The notes: generated from the sequence alone by a model not told the origin. A stretch of DNA of 6,560 nt from Anaerolineae bacterium (GCA_016213455.1 JACRAG010000417.1:1-6560); one strand, 5' to 3'. Numbered from the stretch's first letter, positions 1 to 6,472 are shown. Translations and numbers: made by a program.

Positions 1-3000
1 GCTGCGCCCGATATGCGCCATGATCAGGTCGCGGTCATGCGGGTGCTTGGTCTGGAAGAAAAAGCCATTGTTGCAGGATGACAGAATGCCTGGAGGAATG
101 GCGCTGACGGTTTGTACGATCAAGTGCAGGAAAATCTTATACTTGCGCCCATCCCGCCAGAAGGTCTGGAAGATCTCGTTTACCTGCTCGGTTGTCCCGC
201 CCATTGAGGGGTTGTCAGCCGCCGCCCCGCTGACGCCGTTGAGGATCTTGTTGGCTTCTTCGAAGAAGATCTGCATGGGGGGAAACTTTGCGCCAACCAG
301 GCTTTCCCGCCGGCGTACCACCCCATCGAAATACAGGATACTGGAGAGCAGGGCCAGCAAAGCCGCCTTGGGGTATTCATCCATTTCCGCCCCACCCTCA
401 ACGATCATCAAGCCCCAGGGATCTTCCTTCGGTCCGAGCAGGCCCAGATCCTCAACCGGCAGGCTTTCATTTCCCGCACCGTACTGCCAGGCCATCTGCC
501 CTTCGGCGAACTGTTCCAACCGCAGCAGCACTCCTTCCAGGCTGGCGCGGCTGGCCTGATCACCCTTGGGCAGGGCAGCATAGAACAACTTCAAGCGCTC
601 CACCCACATGCGAATATCCGCCTGCCGGCTGCGCCATACTGCCAGAGCCTGCAGGTCGCCCGGCAGCAGATCGAGCAGGGGCTGTCCCACTCTGGGGATT
701 CCGGCATGGTGGTTATCATCTCTCCACTGACGGATCACCGCGACTTCCTGGGTATCCTGCACATGCCCCCAATCCGGATGATTGAACACCTCTGGATCAC
801 CGGTCAGGATCCCCAGATTGGTGTAAACCTGCGTCAATGCGCGGCGAAGGAACCCCAGCTGGCGCGGACCCATTCTGCCGGCATTGGCGAAAAGTTCACT
901 GACCAAGGTGCGGTAGCGTCCCGGAAGTGAGCGCCGCGGAACCTGCAGGACATTCCAGCGCAGTGGTCTGGGCGCGCCGGGGTAAAGCTGACGGATATCC
1001 ACGCGTCCTTCCAACCCGGACCAGTTCAATGCCCGACGCCAGCCCTGGCCGAAATCAAGAACCACGCTGCGAAAATGCCACTGCCGGGTGGTTTCATATG
1101 CCAGGCGTTCCGCGGCGACGCTCTTGCCAAAGCCGGTATCCCCGCAGAACGCGGTGTGGAAATGCCGGTCAAACGACAATCGCAGCGGGGTATGGGTCAG
1201 CTGCCCGGTCTCGCTGCTCCACTGCCATCCCAGAATGACATCTCCAGTCATGTTTGGACGATAGGCAAAGTCCGGGGTCGATTCTTGAATGGTCAAGGCT
1301 GTGCCCTGCTCGAACATTCCGGGAGCGGTGTAGGCGGCCAGCTGCAGCATGGTCAACAAAGTGGAATCCATGTAGCCGCTCAGCACCTCCGGCACACTTT
1401 CCACCCGGGTCGAGGGCGTGAAGGCCTGGGCATGTCTGCTGATATATTCGCTCTCGGTCTGATCCAACGCGCGAGTCTGCACTCCGGTAATCACATCTTC
1501 CGTGCCGTGAAAGGCCTCTGGGATCAAACCCAGCAGCGCCTGTTTTCCCTGTTCAGTACGCGCCATGCTGTACACGTCCGCGTAATAGGCGCCTTCCTTG
1601 CTGGCAAGGGTGAGCAGGCCCTGCTGCTGGCGCAGAATCTGCGTCACCAGGATCGCCGGATCGAACTGCCATTGGTAATTGTTGTAAGCGGACAAATTGG
1701 GGGCCAATCCAACCGACAACCCGGTCGAGGCTGCCTGTCCAATCGATTGACCCTGCGCAGATGATTTCATCTCACTGTCGGCGGAACTGGCGGTATCCGC
1801 TTCGCCGCGGGTGTCCGCCTGGCTGGTTGTGTTGGATTGGGATACCGTGTGGCTTCCAAAGGTTCCATTGGAGACGGAATGGGTGACGGTGGTGCCGCTG
1901 GATTGGCTTTGCCCCTGACTGACCGTATCCGCCTGGCTGTTTGTGACCGCGAGGCTGGTCGTGCTGGCATGGCTGGACATATCTGCTTCCGAGGACATGC
2001 TGGATACCGTATCGCCGGTGCCCCAACCAACATTCCCACCGATTCCCACACCGCCGGGTTGGATTCCGCCACGCAAGCCCCAGTCAAAGGTGTTGGAGTG
2101 GCTGCTCCCTGACCCCTGGGTGCTGACGTGACCGGTGGTGTCCGTTTCGGCGCTGCCATCCGTCACAGCCTGTCCAGTGGTGTGTGCTGTACCCTGGGAG
2201 TTGGTCTGACCGGTGGATTGGGAAACAGAATCGGTGACCGAATGCGACCAGCCGCTGGTGTCCGCTGTGCCTGTCGTATGGGCGCTGCCATCGGTGTGAG
2301 CCTGGCTCACCGAGTGGGCCTGACCGGTCACATGAGCCGTGCCCTGGCTTTCACTGGAGGCGAGCATGGCCGACTGGGCGAGCATGCCCGATAACAGGGC
2401 CGGCAGGCTGACCCCGAAACTCACGCCGCGGGTGCCGTTCTGCCAGGCAACCCAGGCAGAAGTGTTTTCGGCCAGCCCGGTGAGCATCTGGGTAAGATCC
2501 GCCAGACAAACTGGGGAGGTCAGAACCAGAAAAAGAAACTCCTCTTGCAGTTCGCTCATCCCGCGAAAGAGGATTTCGTTCTGCTGCAGGCTGTACTGCT
2601 GACCAGTCGCGCCGCCATCGATCAACGGATTGTGCAGCAGCTGGCTGTTTCCACCGCGAGCATTTTCCCGCGGGTCGGTATGCCCCACGGTCAGCAGCAC
2701 ATGGCGCATGTCGTGAAAGCTGAGGAATATCCACTCAGCCAAACGAGCCGTCAACGGCTGTAGGCGGATCTGTCGGTAAGCGCCGCTCATCGCACCCTGC
2801 AGCGCCGCCAGGTTGCGCCAGGATTGTTCGCGGGCTTCCTCCAAAGTTGATCCAAATGCTGAAACCCCGTAACACTGCACGACACCGACCGGCGGTTGAT
2901 GATGGTCAAAAATGCCGGCTGCCAGGTAGAGAAAATTGGCTCTCGAACCATATAAACCACGCAGGACCGTGCGCATTTTTTGCAGCAGACCGGGATCTGA

Positions 3001-3264
3001 TCGCGCTTCAAGCGGCAGGAAGGTCAGCTGGACAAGGCGAACAAGGCGGTAGCCGGATTGTTCTCGTCCCCCTTCGGTGACGCGCACCCGGTACCACAGG
3101 TAATCCAATTCGTCGCGGCCTGCGACAAACGCAACGCCGGATTGCTCCACATCGAGATCGAGTGGGATGCCGGATGCGACTGCGCCCTGCCCAGGCCAAT
3201 CCGACCGGCCTGCCAGCTTGCCGGCAACATCCCGGAGCGTCTGGACGAATGGGTATTCGCTCAC
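1..3264 (-). CDS. VirB4/HerA-like conjugation ATPase with large Ser/Thr-rich repeat insertion (3' end outside window)
   Basis: This frame is open for 1088 codons and leaves the window without a stop. Residues 1-300 form an N-terminal region with no motif I can name. Residues 303-515 are a Ser/Thr/Gly/Ala-rich repeat insertion. Residues 529-700 lead into the motor. Walker A is GDTGFGKS (708-715). VVLDFGQGW (734-742) sits where HerA/FtsK-type ATPases carry their strand-2 acidic motif. MQIFFEEAN (997-1005) fits Walker B, with Glu in place of the usual Asp before the catalytic Glu. RKYKIFLHLIVQT (1040-1052) matches the motif III strand ending in the sensor Gln. This order is typical of VirB4-type ATPases, which energise type IV secretion assembly at the inner face of the membrane. 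The start is GTG, with GAGGAG nine bases upstream, an in-frame stop at 3301-3303 and the first internal ATG only at codon 97. Family members are usually about 600-900 residues, so the insertion explains much of the extra length. A HerA-type helicase of another mobile system is the main alternative. Confidence 0.88.
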   Translation of the reverse strand, partial: MSEYPFVQTLRDVAGKLAGRSDWPGQGAVASGIPLDLDVEQSGVAFVAGRDELDYLWYRVRVTEGGREQSGYRLVRLVQLTFLPLEARSDPGLLQKMRTVLRGLYGSRANFLYLAAGIFDHHQPPVGVVQCYGVSAFGSTLEEAREQSWRNLAALQGAMSGAYRQIRLQPLTARLAEWIFLSFHDMRHVLLTVGHTDPRENARGGNSQLLHNPLIDGGATGQQYSLQQNEILFRGMSELQEEFLFLVLTSPVCLADLTQMLTGLAENTSAWVAWQNGTRGVSFGVSLPALLSGMLAQSAMLASSESQGTAHVTGQAHSVSQAHTDGSAHTTGTADTSGWSHSVTDSVSQSTGQTNSQGTAHTTGQAVTDGSAETDTTGHVSTQGSGSSHSNTFDWGLRGGIQPGGVGIGGNVGWGTGDTVSSMSSEADMSSHASTTSLAVTNSQADTVSQGQSQSSGTTVTHSVSNGTFGSHTVSQSNTTSQADTRGEADTASSADSEMKSSAQGQSIGQAASTGLSVGLAPNLSAYNNYQWQFDPAILVTQILRQQQGLLTLASKEGAYYADVYSMARTEQGKQALLGLIPEAFHGTEDVITGVQTRALDQTESEYISRHAQAFTPSTRVESVPEVLSGYMDSTLLTMLQLAAYTAPGMFEQGTALTIQESTPDFAYRPNMTGDVILGWQWSSETGQLTHTPLRLSFDRHFHTAFCGDTGFGKSVAAERLAYETTRQWHFRSVVLDFGQGWRRALNWSGLEGRVDIRQLYPGAPRPLRWNVLQVPRRSLPGRYRTLVSELFANAGRMGPRQLGFLRRALTQVYTNLGILTGDPEVFNHPDWGHVQDTQEVAVIRQWRDDNHHAGIPRVGQPLLDLLPGDLQALAVWRSRQADIRMWVERLKLFYAALPKGDQASRASLEGVLLRLEQFAEGQMAWQYGAGNESLPVEDLGLLGPKEDPWGLMIVEGGAEMDEYPKAALLALLSSILYFDGVVRRRESLVGAKFPPMQIFFEEANKILNGVSGAAADNPSMGGTTEQVNEIFQTFWRDGRKYKIFLHLIVQTVSAIPPGILSSCNNGFFFQTKHPHDRDLIMAHIGRS
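1720..2358 (-). repeat. Coding hexapeptide-repeat region (Ser/Thr/Gly/His-rich) inside the ATPase gene
   Basis: This covers residues 303-515 of the VirB4-like protein. Six uninterrupted six-residue units run from 308 to 343 (GTAHVT, GQAHSV, SQAHTD, GSAHTT, GTADTS, GWSHSV). Three more run from 358 to 375 (GTAHTT, GQAVTD, GSAETD). The consensus is G/S-x-A-H/D-T/S-x. The second half is looser, with SQADTV (443), SQADTR (481), GEADTA (487) and SSADSE (493). Between the halves, residues 393-415 are Gly-rich with Phe, Trp, Leu, Ile and Val and contain almost no Ser/Thr. Equivalent peptide units use different codons: GTAH at 308 is GGC ACG GCT CAT and at 358 is GGT ACA GCA CAC. They are therefore not recent DNA duplications. 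The fold is unknown; a beta-rich or extended arm is a guess. Confidence 0.85.
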
Positions 3265-3273
3265 GTTGATCGT

Positions 3274-3279
3274 CTCCTC
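3274..3279 (-). promoter_or_regulatory. Ribosome binding site fixing the GTG start of the ATPase gene
   Basis: The minus strand reads GAGGAG, then nine bases, then GTG at 3264-3262. No ATG occurs in this frame between the upstream stop (3301-3303) and codon 97, so this site is what defines the start. An ATT codon at 3282-3280 overlaps the region but has no ribosome binding site of its own. Confidence 0.75.
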
Positions 3280-3301
3280 AATCCGATGCGGTTGAAATGT
3301 T

Positions 3302-3324
3302 CAGGCGCGCCCATGCAGCGCCTG
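3302..3324 (-). other. GC-rich hairpin between the small membrane gene and the ATPase gene
   Basis: The arms CAGGCGC (3302-3308) and GCGCCTG (3318-3324) are perfect 7-base complements with a 9-base loop. On the minus-strand transcript the hairpin lies about 37 bases before the ATPase GTG. It is followed by AACATTTC, which is not a T tract, so it does not look like a normal intrinsic terminator. It could be an mRNA stability or processing element or a weak pause site that sets the ratio of the tiny membrane protein to the large ATPase. The inverted repeat is seen directly; any role is inference. Confidence 0.45.
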
Positions 3325-3339
3325 TCGATGTTTTGCAGA

Positions 3340-3564
3340 TCACTCTTCGTCCTGCATGGGAGAACGGGAATCGCGGTTCTTGGGTGAGATATTGATCGTC
3401 AGGTTCGTCCGCCGGTTTTCTTCCATCTGGTTGAAAAAGCGCTCGACATTTTCCAGGGTCTTCAACGAGGTGAAGATCCCCATCACCAGGGTCAGTAAAG
3501 CGGATATCCCCATGGTCGCGATCACCACCGGCAAGGCCAGCTTTCCAAGCGTGTACAGTTCCAT
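3340..3564 (-). CDS. Small single-span membrane protein (74 aa)
   Basis: No family is recognised. The protein has a short N-terminal stretch (MELYTLGK) and one hydrophobic membrane segment at about residues 9-31 (LALPVVIATMGISALLTLVM and following). A charged, probably helical segment follows (about 32-52, KTLENVERFFNQMEENRR) and then a polar tail ending QDEE. The start at 3564 is chosen because GGAGG lies four bases upstream (3569-3573). The frame could extend to an ATG at 3675, but the extra 37 residues look like non-coding translation and lack such a site. It lies between the polytopic membrane gene and the ATPase. By position and size it could fill a role like the small VirB2/VirB3-type membrane components that accompany VirB4, but no sequence motif proves this. 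The strong ribosome binding site suggests high expression relative to its neighbours. Confidence 0.72.
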   Translation of the reverse strand: MELYTLGKLALPVVIATMGISALLTLVMGIFTSLKTLENVERFFNQMEENRRTNLTINISPKNRDSRSPMQDEE

Positions 3565-3735
3565 GTTTCCTCCGTTTATCCCGAATGCCAACGTATTGGG
3601 ATGGGTTTCCAACGTTTGATCTACCAGCCAACGTTGCGATGCCGCCCGGCATCCAGCAGATGGGCAGAGCGACACAATCCCGGATCGAAAGGACCAGGCT
3701 TCCTCGCCAGGCTTGCGGTTCTCTGCGTCGCTGGT
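3565..3735. other. 171-bp intergenic gap with hairpin and spaced heptamers
   Basis: This is the only sizeable gap within the cluster. It holds a 6-bp hairpin (GATGCC 3638-3643, loop GCCC, GGCATC 3648-3653). An AAGCCTGG direct repeat is visible on the minus strand near 3695-3715. The three CCAACGT copies are listed separately. I see no convincing -35/-10 pair on the minus strand. A minus-strand frame does begin at an ATGA overlap with the end of the upstream gene and crosses this gap. Its composition is not protein-like and it runs through the 74-residue gene, so I do not call it. Confidence 0.5.
3588..3634. repeat. Three CCAACGT direct repeats spaced about two helical turns
   Basis: CCAACGT occurs at 3588-3594, 3609-3615 and 3628-3634, with starts 21 and 19 bases apart. 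The first copy sits in CCAACGTATTGG, which has matching CCAA/TTGG ends. The last sits in the perfect 8-base palindrome CAACGTTG (3629-3636). The group lies just upstream of the ribosome binding site of the 74-residue gene. Such spacing places copies on one face of the helix and could bind a regulator. With only three short copies, chance remains possible. Confidence 0.35.
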
Positions 3736-4425
3736 TCATCGTGCACCCCGGATGCGCACTGCACGCAGCATATCCTGGGCACCCGCCAGGGGGCTGACGA
3801 TGGACATCGGATTGACAAAGATTTGTTGAATCAACATGGAAAAGTAACCCAGCGGGACAATCATCCAGACCACCCAGAGCAAAATGGTGGTGACGTTGCC
3901 GCGCGTGTTGGCGATGACTGCTGCCGCCGACTCCGCCGAACCAATCAGCGCCGCCCATTGTTCGGATGTCAGCCGGCTGGTATAAGAAAGGTAGATGCGG
4001 CTGCCGATGACCGTGAGGGCATAGATCGCGATACCGGCTTTGACGTACCAGAGCAGGTTGAACCGCTGCGCCGGCATGACCATGACGACCAAAAGCCCAA
4101 ACACCCACATGGCGGCTCCAATCCAGGGCACTGGAGCGCTCATCTCCCATTCGGCGATCATCCAGAGACAGAAGACAATTCCGGTCATGACCTGAGCGGT
4201 GCGCGGTAGAGGAGCGCCGGTCAGGTTGCCGCCGCTGCGTGCCGGGCGAAACCCCGCACGCTGTTGTATCTCTGCATCCGGCAGAAGCATGGTGGCGGTG
4301 GCACAGCCCAGGCTGATCAACAACGCGGCATGGGATACCAGCCAGTAGAAGATGACCAGCAGACCGTTGGCGAAATACACAGGCAGATTACCCAGAAGAA
4401 CATCCAATTCGTTCAGGATATTCAT
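3736..4425 (-). CDS. Polytopic membrane protein (229 aa), possible channel component
   Basis: No named family is recognised. About five hydrophobic segments are visible: roughly 15-46 (long, perhaps two close helices), 78-93, 101-118, 124-146 and 178-204. A polar, basic loop with several Arg lies at about 50-76, and the C-terminus is basic (RAVRIRGAR). ATG at 4425 is chosen over an earlier in-frame ATG at 4560 because GGAGG lies seven bases upstream (4433-4437). The ATG also overlaps the stop of the preceding gene (ATGA), and the 45 extra residues would sit entirely within that gene. The overlap indicates coupled translation with the exported protein. Between a VirB8-like gene and a VirB4-like ATPase, a polytopic protein would be a natural VirB6/TrbL-like pore candidate. 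That is a positional inference, and the protein is shorter than most of those. Confidence 0.82.
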   Translation of the reverse strand: MNILNELDVLLGNLPVYFANGLLVIFYWLVSHAALLISLGCATATMLLPDAEIQQRAGFRPARSGGNLTGAPLPRTAQVMTGIVFCLWMIAEWEMSAPVPWIGAAMWVFGLLVVMVMPAQRFNLLWYVKAGIAIYALTVIGSRIYLSYTSRLTSEQWAALIGSAESAAAVIANTRGNVTTILLWVVWMIVPLGYFSMLIQQIFVNPMSIVSPLAGAQDMLRAVRIRGAR

Positions 4426-5771
4426 GGCGCGCCCTCCGGAAGCAGGGTAACCAGGGTGACGTAAATTTGTGCGATATTTTGCCCGGTCAGGACGCGCGGT
4501 TGGGTGACCGGGATGGTCAACCCGTTCCAGACAAAACTGGTGCCGGCAGTCGAAACCCAAAGCTTCAGGTCAAACGTCCCCGGGTCAGCGAACGGCACCT
4601 CAACCGCCAGGGCTTTCGCCGAGCAAACCAGATCTGACCCGCATCCCGCAGTCACCTGAGCCGCGCCCGGCACAATGCTCATATTGGGTTGGCGCAAAAA
4701 TGCCTGATAGTATTTCCGGGCCAGGTCGCCCGTGATCCAGGCACGGCTGTCCGCGTTCAATTGGGCGCTGACTCGAAAATCGACAATCCGCTCGGGCATG
4801 GTCTCGATATGTTGGATGCAGTGCACCTCTCCATCCACGACCCGGTAATAAGGGTTACCCTCCATCGCGGGCTGCCAGGTGTTGTCGTAACCACTCGCTG
4901 GACCGGGGCACCCACTTCCGTCACCGTCAGGATCAGCTTCACAGGTGGGTGGGTCTTCGATTTGCTCATACCAGGTCAGGATGACCGGTGGGATGCTGGC
5001 GGATGCCTGGATATCCGCGCCGCGCCGCGCGGGATCCTGCGCAATCACCAGGGGGTAGTCCGGTGCAATCTTCTCAACTTCCCGCACAGGCGGATTTTGG
5101 GCGATCACAGCCGGCGGGCAAAGGGAGACCGGCGGCAGGCAGTCGCCATTCGGGCAGCCATCCGGCAGGCCCGCGCACCCGCCGGGGATGGCGGCGCAGT
5201 TGGCCTGACCGTTCAGGTACAACAACAGCGCGTTCACCAGGAAATTGCTGTCTCCAGCCATTTTGAGCAATTCGCTCAGGAACTGGAAATTGATGATTGA
5301 CCAGATATTTTCCGTGCCGTCGATGACAGCCTGGAAGAACTGGTGCGGGTCGGTGTAGCCGTTGGCGGCAAGCTGCGCCAGCTGATCCGGGGTGAGTGCG
5401 CCGCCAACCAGGGTCATCAGGATGGCGGCACCGTTGCCCATCATGCTCTCCGCGCCGATCAAACCGCTCTCCTGAGGATGCAGGGCCATGAAGAAAAGCG
5501 TGGCAGGATCCGGCAGAATCAGGACATTCCCGCTGGGGGTCAGGTAGCGGTGGAAGGTGGCATTTTGGTGCACCACGATTCCGCCCGGCAGGGTGACATC
5601 CATCCAATCCGCCGGCTGGCTGGTGTTGCCCAGGTCGACCAGATTTTCCCATTGGACCGATCCATCCGGGTTGAGGATCTCTGCCCAGGGCGAATTGTCC
5701 TCTGCACGAACGCTCCAGGTCCGCACCAGCATCACCACGAAAACAAGAACGATCAGGCAGATTTTCTTCAT
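4422..5771 (-). CDS. Exported cysteine-containing protein of unknown function (449 aa)
   Basis: Residues 1-23 are a clear Sec signal peptide: MKK, a hydrophobic core (about 4-16) and a likely cleavage after Ala23 (SVRA, then EDN). There is no lipobox. Residues 25-100 look like a beta-rich region. Residues 100-190 are probably helical and include the hydrophobic stretch AAILMTLVGGAL. Residues 191-220 hold five Cys between Gly and Pro (192, 199, 206, 211, 218). Cys277 and Cys288 bracket an Asp-rich loop, DPDGDGSG (280-287), resembling calcium-binding DxDxDG loops. Cys318, Cys377 and Cys383 follow, giving ten Cys in the mature chain and so possibly five disulfides. The last 120 residues again look beta-rich. 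The start codon overlaps the upstream stop (ATGA), with only a weak AG-rich stretch before it, so translation is probably coupled. It is probably an exposed part of the same complex. I do not recognise the family. Confidence 0.85.
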   Translation of the reverse strand: MKKICLIVLVFVVMLVRTWSVRAEDNSPWAEILNPDGSVQWENLVDLGNTSQPADWMDVTLPGGIVVHQNATFHRYLTPSGNVLILPDPATLFFMALHPQESGLIGAESMMGNGAAILMTLVGGALTPDQLAQLAANGYTDPHQFFQAVIDGTENIWSIINFQFLSELLKMAGDSNFLVNALLLYLNGQANCAAIPGGCAGLPDGCPNGDCLPPVSLCPPAVIAQNPPVREVEKIAPDYPLVIAQDPARRGADIQASASIPPVILTWYEQIEDPPTCEADPDGDGSGCPGPASGYDNTWQPAMEGNPYYRVVDGEVHCIQHIETMPERIVDFRVSAQLNADSRAWITGDLARKYYQAFLRQPNMSIVPGAAQVTAGCGSDLVCSAKALAVEVPFADPGTFDLKLWVSTAGTSFVWNGLTIPVTQPRVLTGQNIAQIYVTLVTLLPEGAP

Positions 5772-6358
5772 GGCTGGTTCGCTTTCTCTTGGATGGCGCC
5801 GGCCTCTTCTTCGCTGAGGAAGCGCTCAAATTTCCATTCGCCGTTCTCCCGGACGACCAATGCCAGCGCCGGAAAGCGGGTCAGGGGTTGGTTTTGCACC
5901 GGCCAGGGAGCCGAAAGGCTGATATTCAGACGCCAGACCTGCATCGGGACATTGCCCAGCGGACCGGTTTGCTGCGCCACTTTTTCTTCCGCACTCACCT
6001 CAGCAGTGGTGATGGTCTGCCCGGTTTCCAGCCCAGACCAGAGCGCCGGCAGAATGACATCCCGGTGCATGCTGCAGCCGGCAGCGCTGCTGACTGCGCA
6101 CAGGCGCTCCGCCCAGGCGGCCTGCCCGGCTTGATAATCCAGGGTGAAGAAGGCCTGCGCGCCGGCCAATGCGGCCTGGCTGGCCTGCTCATCCCCGTCG
6201 GGTGTGACGGCAGCCGCATCAGCGGCTACCGGTTGCCCGACCGCCTGGTCGGGTGCGGTCCGCCGCGCCAGTGCGAGACTCAAGCCGGCGGCTGCCGCCA
6301 GCAGGGTCAGCAGCAGCCCGATGGCAAAACGTTTTTTCGAGATTCTGATTTCGTCCAT
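5768..6358 (-). CDS. Membrane-anchored VirB8/TcpC-like protein (196 aa)
   Basis: The layout is a short basic cytoplasmic end (MDEIRISKKR), one membrane helix (about 11-31), a polar Ala/Pro/Gln linker (about 32-60) and an outward-facing domain to residue 196. The domain opens with an amphipathic helix and an aromatic turn (AGAQAFFTLDYQ, about 65-76). It ends in alternating beta strands (VWRLNISLSA, ALALVVRENGEWKFERF). This order is typical of the NTF2-like fold of VirB8 and TcpC, scaffold proteins of type IV secretion and conjugation complexes. Cys87 and Cys95 could form a disulfide. AGGTGG lies six bases before the ATG (6365-6370). It is the first gene of the visible cluster, and its stop overlaps the next start (ATGA). 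The VirB8/TcpC assignment rests on architecture and context, not on a diagnostic motif. A Mce-associated or other NTF2-like membrane protein is the main alternative. Confidence 0.78.
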   Translation of the reverse strand: MDEIRISKKRFAIGLLLTLLAAAAGLSLALARRTAPDQAVGQPVAADAAAVTPDGDEQASQAALAGAQAFFTLDYQAGQAAWAERLCAVSSAAGCSMHRDVILPALWSGLETGQTITTAEVSAEEKVAQQTGPLGNVPMQVWRLNISLSAPWPVQNQPLTRFPALALVVRENGEWKFERFLSEEEAGAIQEKANQP

Positions 6359-6379
6359 TTGCGACCACCTCAGTTAAAA

Positions 6380-6427
6380 AATCACCACCGCAGTGCCTGC
6401 TTGCAGCAGGCTCAACGTGTGGTGATT
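6380..6427 (-). terminator. Terminator-like or attenuator-like hairpin before the first gene
   Basis: The outer arms AATCACCAC (6380-6388) and GTGGTGATT (6419-6427) are perfect 9-base complements. Nested inside is a 6-bp stem, GCCTGC (6395-6400) with GCAGGC (6406-6411), around a 5-base loop. Read on the minus strand, the structure ends directly in TTTTTAA (6380-6374), as in intrinsic terminators. The ribosome binding site begins a few bases later and the ATG about 20 bases later. It is either the terminator of a gene outside the window or a transcription attenuator in the leader of this cluster. A moderate GC stem with an internal loop lowers certainty. Confidence 0.55.
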
Positions 6428-6442
6428 GGGCTTCCAACGATA

Positions 6443-6470
6443 GCCGGCAGCGGAAATCCGCTTTCCCGGC
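6443..6470 (-). other. Leader hairpin 2
   Basis: GCCGG (6443-6447) pairs with CCGGC (6466-6470). Inside lies AGCGGA (6449-6454) opposite TCCGCT (6457-6462). With a realistic loop, the inner stem is GCGG, loop AAAT, CCGC. Small unpaired bases separate the two stems. It sits between the other two hairpins of the leader and has no T tract of its own. Confidence 0.45.
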
Positions 6471-6472
6471 AG

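Noticed and set aside
1075..1764. 229-codon plus-strand open frame opposite the ATPase gene
   Set aside because: It lies wholly antisense to the confirmed ATPase frame. Its translation has no domain pattern, and such frames are expected opposite GC-rich coding sequence.
1720..2358. Repeat region as a CRISPR array or DNA tandem repeat
   Set aside because: The periodicity is at protein level only. DNA copies differ at third positions, no constant repeat with unique spacers exists, and the region is in frame within a long coding sequence.
2128..2394. Plus-strand 88-codon frame with Gly/Arg-rich repeats
   Set aside because: It is the reverse strand of the hexapeptide-repeat coding region, and its repetitiveness is inherited from that.
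1..3264. A frameshift or broken gene, because the left half contains only short minus-strand frames with ATG starts and stops
   Set aside because: Reading the frame from GTG at 3264 codon by codon gives no stop down to base 1, with motor motifs in the correct order. The gene is intact as far as the window shows.
3278..3739. Minus-strand frame starting in an ATGA overlap with the end of the polytopic gene, 153 codons
   Set aside because: The overlap and an upstream GGGGTG look inviting. However, the translation is rich in Arg/Gly/Asp/His without hydrophobic core patterns, and it runs in another frame through the better-supported 74-residue gene. A short real product in the gap cannot be fully excluded.
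4689..5300. 203-codon plus-strand open frame
   Set aside because: It is a shadow of the exported protein gene, with no ribosome binding site or recognisable protein character.
5343..6134. 263-codon plus-strand open frame opposite the exported and VirB8-like genes
   Set aside because: It is antisense to two well-supported, coupled genes. Its product has low-complexity Arg/Ser/Pro composition and no signal or motif.
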